DNA from: Coenobita brevimanus
Lineage: Eukaryota > Arthropoda > Malacostraca > Decapoda > Coenobitidae
DNA: 64,000 bases
Reading direction: 5' to 3'
Assembly: GCA_032717465.1 (NCBI GenBank)
Contig: CM064748.1
Location: forward strand, 7,178,732-7,242,731
A model generated the notes under the pieces. The model worked only from the letters and a program-made list of their open reading frames with translations. It had not been told where the DNA came from and searched no databases. Within the stretch, counting starts at the first letter, position 1. Each line of letters begins with the position of its first letter. Shown piece by piece: positions 34,501 to 42,973 of the stretch. Position numbers and translations under genes: made by a program.

Positions 34501-35224
34501 CAGTCCAACAACTCCCACTATCATCCATACAGACTCGGCTTCGGCCATTCACACCCTTCGCCAAAACGATCACAAAGACAACATTCACCTAATATACAAC
34601 ATTCTCTCCACCACCCAAGCTATCCGCAATGCTGGGGGATCGGTTACCATCAATTGGATCCCTAGTCATGTAGGCATTGCAGGCAATGAAAAGGCGGACC
34701 GCATAGCAAATCAAGCCCTAAAAAACCCCAACATTGACTTTGCAATCTCAACGAGCCTACGCCAAGTCAAGCATGCCATTAAGACCAGGGCAGCCAGATT
34801 AAATAAAGCAGACCACCGCCTATATGTTGAACTGGGTTCCCCCTCGGCTAGATGGTACTCACTTGCCACTCGCTATAAATCACTGCCCATCACCGCTAGA
34901 TCCAACCTTACAATGCTCAATCGTTTACGCCGCCTTCGCCTGGGCTATAAATGCTACAGTGAAATGGTTCAAGATGTCAACACCCCCGAACCTGAATGTG
35001 AACACTGCCACGAGGCTCCACTCTACCCCCTCCTGCACTATCTTCTCAGATGCCCAGCCACATCCCTCATCAGGAAACGACCTCTTCCTAATCCAGACAC
35101 TCCCAGAAATCACAAAGCAGCCAGACCCATCAACTCTTTACGTCATGCTGCAGCATACGTTGTAGCCACAGCCCCACTCTCAGCTCTGACTGAGGTGGTG
35201 CGCTCTGCACCTCCTCCCACCTAA
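31525..35224 (+). pseudogene. ORF2 polyprotein of C, two frameshifts
   Basis: Endonuclease from ILQWNVYG (31525) through LFLQETLL, GGDLNAHH and SDHHA. The frame shifts near 32250, continues with YCDRVKELNRRLNRA, and shifts again near 32565, just before SNPQPPRPPSHPDP. From there to 35224 the reverse transcriptase and RNase H are open: FIDLEKAFE, NGTPQGSILSP, YADD at 33467-33478, YYTDGS, HTDSAS, WIPSHVGIAGNEKAD, and CEHC...HYLLRCPAT. Two single-base-type lesions suffice to inactivate it. Confidence 0.9.
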
Positions 35225-35249
35225 CGTGCATATCGACTGATATGCAAGA

Positions 35250-35291
<42 letters not shown>

Positions 35292-35427
35292 GTACGAGTG
35301 TGTTGTGAGTGCGTGTGCATATGCATATATATATACACATGTGTGTATATATGTGCATATATAGTTTTTTATAGTCAAGAGACTGCTCCTGCAGTCTTCA
35401 TCACTTCCTTATCTATGCTTACATCAC

Positions 35428-35502
35428 TGACTGGGCTAACATATGGCCCGGCCCCTTCCATTCAAACGAAGGGGAAATCTAAAACAACAACAACAACAAC
35501 AA
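35428..35502 (+). promoter_or_regulatory. Two-hairpin 3'-UTR and tail of C
   Basis: GGGC-taacatat-GGCCC, CCCCTT-ccattcaaacg-AAGGGG, AAATCTAA, (AAC)n. Preceded by a (TG)n tract at 35251-35287. Confidence 0.78.
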
Positions 35503-35568
35503 GCGGGTGACGCATTAGTCTTCTCCTGAAGGTCCTACTAGAGCGACGACGACGAAGATTATACTACC

Positions 35569-35940
35569 ATGTCCGGACGTGGCAAGGGAGGCAAGGTGAA
35601 GGGAAAGTCCAAGTCCCGATCTAGCAGGGCTGGGCTCCAGTTCCCCGTCGGCAGGATCCACCGTCTCCTTCGTAAAGGCAATTACGCCGAGCGTGTGGGT
35701 GCTGGTGCCCCCTTCTACTTGGCTGCAGTCATGGAGTACCTAGCAGCTGAAGTGCTTGAGCTGGCTGGCAACGCAGCCCATGACAACAAGAAGACTCGTA
35801 TCATTCCCCGTCACCTGCAGTTGGCTATCCGTAATGACGAGGAGCTCAACAAACTCTTCTCTGGCGTCATCATCGCCCAGGGAGGTGTCCTGCCTAACAT
35901 CCAGGCTGTGCTGCTCCCCAAGAAGACAGAGAAGAAGTAA
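35569..35940 (+). CDS. H2A: Histone H2A, first right-arm copy
   Basis: A 123-residue H2A with intact tail and docking domain. Changes from the usual protein: V49F, R71H, L97F and T101I. R71H is common to all right-arm copies, so it predates their amplification. It has a leader from 35503 but no TATA box: the upstream neighbour is element C, whose promoter side belongs to H2B at 28012. A normal stem-loop lies 38 nt after the stop. Confidence 0.95.
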   Translation: MSGRGKGGKVKGKSKSRSSRAGLQFPVGRIHRLLRKGNYAERVGAGAPFYLAAVMEYLAAEVLELAGNAAHDNKKTRIIPRHLQLAIRNDEELNKLFSGVIIAQGGVLPNIQAVLLPKKTEKK

Positions 35941-35978
35941 ACACTTCCAAGAAATTCTTCTTCTTCTTCACCTCCATC

Positions 35979-35994
35979 GGCTCCTTTAGGAGCC
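35979..35994 (+). terminator. Histone mRNA 3' stem-loop of H2A (35569)
   Basis: GGCTCCTTTAGGAGCC, followed by CTTGAGAGAGAATAG as purine element. Confidence 0.93.
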
Positions 35995-36659
35995 ACATTC
36001 GTTTCTTGAGAGAGAATAGACTTTGGCATAGGCCAACATCATCTTTGTGTATGGATGAATGTGTTGGTATACTGTATGTGCGTATAATGTGGTATGTGTT
36101 GAATGCTGGCATATGTCTGTGGCTATATGTTCGGTTGGATGTAAGAAGCTACTGACATCAGTGAAGGTCGATTAATAATATTATTATTCCCACTACTACA
36201 TAGCGTCTTGTCCCGTTCCCAACTGCACCTACATAATACTGTACTGTATAATTATGCCTCCTAAATAAATGCCTGGCCGGGTGGATGAATGAAAACACAG
36301 GTGATGATGGCTATTCTCCCACCATCGAAGGAATGGACAAAGTCGTTCAGTGACAGAGGATATGGTGATGTATACAACAGTATATATATTATCCGTGTGG
36401 TGACGACCATGGTGGATTTAACACCCCGAAATAGCAATAATGGTAATAATGAAGAAAATACTATTCATTCCTCTCGTCATTAGTAGTATTGCAACAACTA
36501 GTTACTACAAAAAAAAAAAAAAAAAAAAAAATACCACCACCATCTATCTCTTCATCCATCCATCCATCATCATCATCATCATCATCAAGATTAATAATAA
36601 TATTAAAAATCATCATCAGCAGCAGCAGCAGCCATCGAACTGCGAGCTCCGGTAAAGGC
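35995..36659. other. H2A downstream spacer, first right-arm unit
   Basis: Inverted match to 20791-21602 without the long (AT)n; has an A run at 36510-36530 and (ATC)n near 36568-36590. No gene. Confidence 0.75.
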
Positions 36660-36780
36660 CTGCATAGTGAAACTGTTCGGAGGCGAGTGTCAGCCACTTT
36701 GTCAACCACCTCTTCTATATAATGAACTAGCGGTCGTGCAAGTACCAACCGGATCCATTTAAATTTGATTTCAGGCCTCG
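36660..36780 (-). promoter_or_regulatory. Orphan histone promoter, right-arm unit 1
   Basis: Minus strand: TACTTGCACGACCGC block, TATATAGA TATA box (about 36714-36721), uninterrupted GACAAGGTG target site, leader, then ATG and a nine-codon frame. The site is the empty equivalent of the place where H inserted. Confidence 0.65.
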
Positions 36781-36879
36781 GCGGTTGTATGGCGGTTGAT
36801 GCAATGCTTGTACGATGGGTGATAGGTGGGTTTTGGCACTTAGAGAAAACGGCCGTGACAGCGACAAATTCAAGAGATA

Positions 36880-36941
36880 ACTTGTTCATATGCAGAGGCC
36901 CCTCACCTCGATCGAAAGAAATCTCGGCCCTTTTCAGGGCC
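36880..36941 (+). pseudogene. H3 3' end left by the H3-H4 deletion, unit 1
   Basis: At about 36895 the sequence passes from CATATGCAG (equivalent to 14015-14023 inverted, downstream of H4) to AGGCCCCTCACCTCG (equivalent to 8243-8229 inverted, about 6 nt after the H3 stop). The intact H3 stem-loop GGCCCTTTTCAGGGCC follows at 36926-36941. H3 and H4 coding regions and their promoter are gone. An AG microhomology lies at the join. Confidence 0.88.
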
Positions 36942-37026
36942 AAAACCCTTCTTCAAAGAGAGATGATGACAGACCCTCAGTTTAGGTTTCCATATATCAG
37001 CTCTTGCTTTTCCGCAGCGAAGCATG

Positions 37027-37087
<61 letters not shown>

Positions 37088-37563
37088 GAATGAACTCCAA
37101 TACTTACATACAGACATGCATTCATTCATCCTATTTTTTTTTTTTTTTCAATCATTTACTTTTTTTTTTTTTTTTCATTTACTTTTTTTTTTTTTTTTTT
37201 TTTGAAGAGGGGGAATATTTGCCTATTCGTTTATTTCTTTTCTTGATGTGTTGTTCACGTCGCAGTTTTTGTTTTCGTTATTTGCCTGTTTCTTTTACTT
37301 ACTCATCGCTTCACTCACGCCCTCATAAAGGTACACAGGTTGGCACAACGAGAAAGGCATTCCCGCTGCATATTAGGAAATGCTCTCTATCCGGCATGAA
37401 CGCACGGTGAATTCTTCAGTTACTATGCTGGAAAAAAAAAGAAAAAGTGAACCTGAACCCATCGATTTTCGCCTGCAGTTGTGCGCGTGTATGTATGTTT
37501 ATACTGTACCTATGTATTTGTGTGTCTTTGTGAGCATGTATGTCTGTGTGTACGGACGTATGA

Positions 37564-37603
<40 letters not shown>

Positions 37604-38886
37604 ACGGAGGAATGAACTGTACTTATATACTTACATACATGCATTCATTCATTCATCCTTTTTTCAATCATTCATTTACTTTTTTGGGGGGAGGTGGAAC
37701 TTGCCTATTCGTTTATTTATTTTGTTGATCTGTTGTTCACGTCGCAGGTTTTGTAGTCGTTATTTGCCTGTTTCGTTTACTTCCTCATTGATTCACTCAC
37801 GCCCTCATAAACGTACACAGGCTTGCACAAAGAGAAAGGCATTCCCGATGCATATTAGGAGATGCTCTGTACCCGTCATGAAGGTTTGACAGTGACCACG
37901 AACGCACGGTAAATCCTTCAGTTACTATACTGAGAAAAAAAAAGAAAAAAAAGTGAACCTGAACCCATCGATTTCTACCTGCAGTTGTGCGTGTGTATGT
38001 ATGTATGTTGTATGTTTATACTGTACGTATGTGTATGTGTGTGTCTGTGAGCATGTTTGTCTGTGTGTACGGATGTATGAGGGCTTGTGTGTACAGTATG
38101 TGAGCATGACTTAGTGCGTACGTACATGTGTAGGTCACTGCGCACACAGTAGAAATGTATTTGTGCACATTTGTTGTTGTATGTACAGTACCTACATATT
38201 ATAGACTGACATGAATATGCATGATACGATGTCATGCATGTATTTACTGTACGCCTGTTGAGTGTGTGGGTTGGTACAGTCGGCCTAAGAAGTGCCGGCG
38301 GAGTATCCAGAAGTTTTCGGTCAGCGATAGTGTCCATACTCTTCCTTATATCTGTACGAGGTGAAACCTAATAGGTAAAATTGTTACAAAAAACAATAAA
38401 TCCATGACCAGTTATCTGTATATTTCAAAATTATTGTAGGAAGCAGTTGGTTAGTTACGATAATAGGAATTCCTAAACGGAACAAACTGATATTTCACAA
38501 CTGGCGCTCAGGAAGAGTCGGGAATAATTATTTTGTGGAGTTCAAATCTAGCATGGTAGCAGGCAGTGATTTTTGGGTAGCGTAAGACTGAACAAAAGCG
38601 AGCTTCAATAAACATTGGAAATGATTAATGATTATTTATAAAATAATAATTTCCGTTACAATACGAGGGAATAATTTCAAGTCATTTATTTCCGTTTCCA
38701 ATGTCTCCATGGACGACGACAGAAAGCGGGAAGGAGGCGTAAGACAGTAAGCTATTTTAAATGTTTCGATCAACACGCACGAAAGGAGATAACATTCACT
38801 CAAGGACATGCAGTTATTACACTGCCTTTGGCCAGTTTCCCATGAAAAAAATCTCAGGATTATTTCATATAAGACAGAGGGCTATC

Positions 38887-38922
<36 letters not shown>

Positions 38923-39686
38923 GAAATTTGCCTACATTAGAGTCGGAGCTCCTTGGAGAATGCTACCTACTGTCAGTGTCTGATATCCTCAGTGCATAAT
39001 CGATTCGCAAGAGTAATAAAATGCAGAGGTTCATAAACCAAACATTGAGTTCAAAACTTCCAAATAAGCATTTTCTGTTCAGCAGGACATTAGAGTTTAT
39101 AAAAAAAATAAATAAATGACTGGGAGTTATAGGCGTACTGGCCACCGCGCGCGAAATTAATACATTTCACATTCAGTCAAATCGGGAAAGATAACTAAGT
39201 GTTACCATCTAATATATCACTGCCTCCTGTTATTCATTTTACATCATTATTTGCGCGATATAATATATACGTTATTTGGCATGACGTGATGAAGGCATTG
39301 AATGTTAACCTTATATTCACTGTTTTCATAGAACGTATGGCAGTGGAGAGTGACCGAAGCAATCTGACTCTGTGCCGTCACTTCTTGGGACGACGGTACG
39401 TTGTTGTTGGTTCTCCAGATGAATAAGAAGGCCCGCACGCCCATATTTACTCTTTTATTTTGACTCTCTTGTTTTAACCCCCAGCCCTAGTTCAAAACAT
39501 TTCGATTGTGCCCATCCCAAACCACCGTTGCGGAAAAGAAAGACATGAAGGGAAAAAAGGAAGAAAGAAAGACATGAAGGGAAAAAAGAAAGAGAGAGAG
39601 AGAGAGAGAAAAAAAGGTCGATAAACCAGAGTCCCTGAGAGGATACTTTGTAAGTCTGTCTTTCCCCTTTTTATCGAAAATCTTGT
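36942..39686. other. H3-H2B spacer, right-arm unit 1
   Basis: Holds (CT)n/(CA)n at 37029-37083, T runs at 37134-37203, a second (CA)n near 37568-37600 and an A run at 38891-38920. A segment of about 480 bp is imperfectly duplicated (e.g. CGCAGTTTTTG at 37262 and CGCAGGTTTTG at 37743). Lacks the solo LTR of the left arm: the empty site is near 39262. No gene. Confidence 0.72.
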
Positions 39687-39702
39687 GGCTCCGATTGGAG
39701 CC
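39687..39702 (-). terminator. Histone mRNA 3' stem-loop of H2B (39736)
   Basis: Minus strand GGCTCCAATCGGAGCC with AAAAAGGGGAAAGAC downstream. Confidence 0.93.
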
Positions 39703-39735
39703 GGAAATGTTGAAATGGCCAAGAGCGTAACCTCT

Positions 39736-40104
39736 CTACTTTGAGGAGGTGTACTTGGTGACAGCCTTGGTGCCTTCAGACACGGCGTGCTTGGCCAGCT
39801 CGCCAGGGAGGAGCAGCCTGACGGCCGTCTGGATCTCCCGGCTGGTGATGGTTGAACGCTTGTTGTAGTGTGCCAGGCGTGAAGCCTCTGCAGCAATGCG
39901 CTCGAAGATGTCATTCACGAAAGAGTTCATGATAGACATCGCCTTGGAGGAAACTCCGGTGTCAGGGTGGACCTGCTTGAGCACTTTGTAGATGTAGATG
40001 CTGTAGCTCTCCTTCCTCCTACGCTTCTTCTTGTCTCCCTTGGCAATGGCCTTCTGGGCCTTGCCAGCCTTCTTAGCAGCCTTTCCGGAGGTCTTGGGTG
40101 GCAT
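39736..40104 (-). CDS. H2B: Histone H2B, right arm
   Basis: A 122-residue H2B, one lysine shorter in the basic run than the left copy and with the usual VLKQVHPD. The rest of the protein is the same. Its leader extends upstream to 40190, where element E begins; the TATA box is at 42293-42300, 2.1 kb away from the leader. Among the four right-arm units this is the only one that keeps H2B. Confidence 0.96.
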   Translation of the reverse strand: MPPKTSGKAAKKAGKAQKAIAKGDKKKRRRKESYSIYIYKVLKQVHPDTGVSSKAMSIMNSFVNDIFERIAAEASRLAHYNKRSTITSREIQTAVRLLLPGELAKHAVSEGTKAVTKYTSSK

Positions 40105-40187
40105 GGCGTCGCTGACGAGTCAGACGGTATTACTACTACTATGTGCACGGTGCGGCAGCGAGCGAGAGACTGAGTCGACATGGGGGA

Positions 40188-40190
40188 CGC
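40188..40190 (-). repeat. Short H2B target duplication of E (gcg), copy at 42277-42279
   Basis: The 3' flank of E reads gcgtccccc on the minus strand and the 5' flank ends ...agcgcg, sharing three bases. The 3' junction is within two bases of that of F. Confidence 0.6.
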
Positions 40191-42276
40191 ACAATACAAT
40201 ACAATGACGTATAGAAAAGGGGGGGAAAGGAAGGAAGGTAAAGAATGATTGTGTATATGTGTGATGAGTGTAATGCAACCAGGACGACGACAACACGTGG
40301 TGGCAGGAACTAGGCCTTAGTTTAATCTCCCGGCCTTACTGAGAGATCAGGTTCCTGGTTGCATTGTGTAATGTGCATGTTTTTTTTTTTTTTTTTTATA
40401 ATAGTAGGAGAGGAAGAATTTAGACGAAGAGAAAGAGTGTCGGGGCTTAACCCAACGTGCGTGTGTTTGGTGTTGGGGAGGGGGGTGGGGTCTCGCACGT
40501 GCACAGTGTTGTTACTTAAGGGAGGGAGGAGTGAGTCGCTACGGCTTTCTCTGCCAAGCATTGGCTTATTGGCTGCCTCTCAGGTTCATCTGATTTTTCC
40601 GGCTTCGGAGCCTGGGATAGGATGGTAGGATAGGGGTGTTAGGGTAAGGTGTTGTAGCCCTAGGGGGCTTGGGTAGGGGGATAAGGAAAGGGGAGGGGTG
40701 GAGGAAGGTGATTATCTTGATGGGGTGGTCAAGGTCGGGGTCTGGGGTGCTGGATATGAGGATGGCGTGTGAATGCGTGGCTGCCGTGATTTGATAGTGG
40801 GTGTAGGGGTGGTTTAAGTTTAATGAGTTGCTGGGTGTGAATTAATTAATGACAGGATCAATAATAAATAAATTAGTGGTAATTAAGTAAACAATGGGGT
40901 TGGTGGAGGTCTTGCGTCAGGGTGGAAGAGGTTGGCTAGAGGTCGTGTGGGGGGTGTGATCCGGGTGAAAAAGTCGATGAAGTCAGTGTGAACGTCGGTG
41001 AGTTTGGTGATTTGTTTTTGTTGTAGGTGGTGAAGGTAAGTGTTGATGGGTGGAATGTTGGCGCGTTCATGACAGTGTATGTTGGTGATAAAATCATCCC
41101 ACCGTATGCTCAGTGCCCAACGTATGGCTTTATTTTGAACTTTCTGTAAATTTAGAATGTTGCTTTTGGCCGAAAGAGATAGGCTTAATGGTGAATACGT
41201 GAGCAGTGGTCTGATCAGTGCTTTATACAAATGAAATTTAGTTGATGGTGTTGCACTACGGAATCGGTATATTTGTGTTAATGCAGTGCCAGCCACGCCT
41301 GCTTTGCCTCGTATATGATGATGAAATTTGAAGTTTTTATCGTATGTAAGACCAAGTACGGTGCAAGTATTCCTAATAGGAATGGGAACGCGATCGGGAT
41401 CACGCGAATTTAGAAAAAGTGGGCGGGGGTTGGCTGATTTAATACGAAAATATGTTACTGTGCATTTCAAGGGATTCGCTTGAATCCGCCACTTCTGCTC
41501 CCATCGTGCAATTCGGTCCAGCTCTATGCTCGCTTTGTTGGTAATTCCGTCAATTGTCGTTGATCGTACAAGTTGAGTAATGTCGTCTGCGTATTGAATG
41601 GTGAGTGAATCGTCATGTAGTGGGGTGGGGATGTCATTTGTGTAGAGTGTGTAGAGGGTGGGTGCAAGGACGGAGCCCTGAGGTACACCTGCGTGAAGCT
41701 GGAAAAAGTCTGAGTAATTATTTTTAAATTTAATGCGCATTGTGCGGTTGTCTAGAAAATTGCAAAGTAGTTTTTTAATGAGTGAAGGAAAGTTGAATTG
41801 TTCGCAGATTTTGTACTTCAGGCCTGCGTGCCAAACAGAGTCAAATGCACGTTTTACGTCACGAGTAATAAGGGCTGTCTTGTATGCATTGCGGATGTTT
41901 TGGTTGATATGTAGGTAATTGGTGATGATGTTTAGGGCTTCCTGTGTGGATCGTCTAGGTCTGAAACCAAACTGTCTGGGGGAAAGAAGGTTTTCGTCTT
42001 CTAAGTATTGCCGTAATCTAATGTTGATGATTCGTTCGAAAGTTTTTCCTAACACTTCTAGTAAACTGATGGGCCTGAAGTTTAAAGGGTCTGTTGTTGT
42101 CTTGTCTTTTTTAGGGATTAGAGTTGCTGTCGCGGTCTTAAACGTTTCCGGAAAGTAGCCGGATGCCAAGGCAGCGTTGTATAAGTGTGTAAGTGCATTT
42201 ATGAATGTGTTTGGGAGGTGTTTGAGTATGTGATGTCCGATGCCTGTGGCACCCGGCGCCTTCTTTGGAGACTATA
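40191..42276 (-). mobile_element. Jockey-like LINE E, 5'-truncated, in an H2B promoter
   Basis: Oriented like H2B. It begins inside ORF2 at the start of the reverse transcriptase and ends with an (ATTGT)n tail. The two-hairpin 3'-UTR of the other elements is absent and no RNase H or CCHC segment follows the RT, so this is a different LINE lineage that has landed at the same H2B start-site window. Confidence 0.82.
40883..42276 (-). pseudogene. Reverse transcriptase (ORF2 fragment) of E
   Basis: The frame is open from the 5' truncation (KKAPGATGIGHHILKHLP) to the stop at 40883. RT motifs: ATLIPKK, NFRPISLLEVLGKTFE, QFGFRP, RDVKRAFDSVWHAGLKYKI, HAGVPQGSVLAPTLY, YADD (41582-41593), KTLGLTYD-like LGLTYDKNFKFHHHI. 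After the thumb region (VQNKAIRWAL) it ends without RNase H. The endonuclease is missing. No lesion inside the RT was seen, which suggests a recent insertion. Confidence 0.88.
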
Positions 42277-42407
42277 CGCGCTGGCTGAAATCCTTATATG
42301 TGATTGCTGCCAGATCGCAGCCCGGCTTCTGCCTCCTTCCCATTCGCGGGTGGGATGGGGCCGGATCGGGAAGACGGGTATTTAAGGGAAGGTCGCGGGC
42401 GGGTGAC
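42277..42407. promoter_or_regulatory. Bidirectional H2A/H2B promoter with E and D on its two sides
   Basis: H2B TATA CATATAAG (minus, 42293-42300), H2A TATA TATTTAAG (plus, 42379-42386). E begins at +24 on the H2B side and D at +29 on the H2A side. Confidence 0.87.
42398..42407 (+). repeat. H2A target duplication (D), copy at 48719-48728
   Basis: Exactly ggcgggtgac at both ends; the adjoining bases differ on each side, so the length is 10 bp. The empty site is visible at 53617-53626 and 58817-58826. Confidence 0.92.
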
Positions 42408-42699
42408 CATTCTGCTGCCTGCCTCCACACTGACAACATCTCCTGCTCCTGTCTTGTTTCAACAAGGGTAACAGCTCTCCGGTTCGCCGTTGATCGAGCT
42501 GCTCTGCCCCTCTTGTCTCTTGACAGTGCTTTGAGGTGTTGTTGCTGTCGTTGCTTGCCGCCTTCATCCTGACCACGCCTTGGTCTCCAGCCACTGTTGT
42601 GTACCGGGGTGCTCACGCTTGTGCGCGCTCGCCCTTCAGTGGTTTCTTTTTGCCTCTTACTGTATTTCCTTTCTGGCTCTTAGTGTTCCCCTGGTACGT

Positions 42700-42890
42700 G
42701 GTACGAAGCCGAACCCCGCGGTTTCCAGGCGCAGGCCTGGTACACAAGGGGGCCCCGTAGTCGGGGTGGTTATAGGAAGCTGCAGGGGTGAGCCAAAACT
42801 TTGTTTAGGGCTAGGGTTAGGCAAGACCTTCGGGGCTGTGGTAAGGGCTGCCGCGTCCTCCGCTAGCGGAGGGGCAGATTCCTGCCACAG
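42700..42890 (+). promoter_or_regulatory. Conserved structured 5'-UTR RNA domain (D)
   Basis: GTGGTACGAAGCCGAACC, CCAGGC-GCAG-GCCTGG-type hairpin, CCCCG-TAGT-CGGGG hairpin, GGTTATAGGA, GGGCTAGGGTTAGGCAAGAC, CCTTCGGGG, CCTCCGCTAGCGGAGG hairpin, outer CTGTGG/CCACAG stem. The outer stem differs from H (CAGTGG/CCACTG) at two positions on both sides. Confidence 0.77.
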
Positions 42891-42973
42891 TAGGTAGGCT
42901 TCTTCCTGCGTTTCTGTGTGCCTGTTCTGTGTGTTTGTGTGAGTGTCAGTGTGGGTGTTTGTGACGGTGTGTG

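Noticed and set aside
36461..36943. Minus-strand frames of 130-190 residues beginning MALKRAEISFDRGEGPL in each right-arm unit
   Set aside because: They start inside the H3 stem-loop remnant and run through the orphan promoter into microsatellites; not a protein.
39199..39426. 75-residue frame repeated in four units (also 52416, 57616, 62502)
   Set aside because: Repeated because the units are near-identical; the left-arm copy is interrupted, an antisense frame is equally conserved, and no family is recognised.
42700..42890. HDV-like self-cleaving ribozyme at the element 5' end
   Set aside because: The structured domain begins about 300 nt inside the element, and I could not fit the nested double pseudoknot; kept only as a structured RNA of unknown role.
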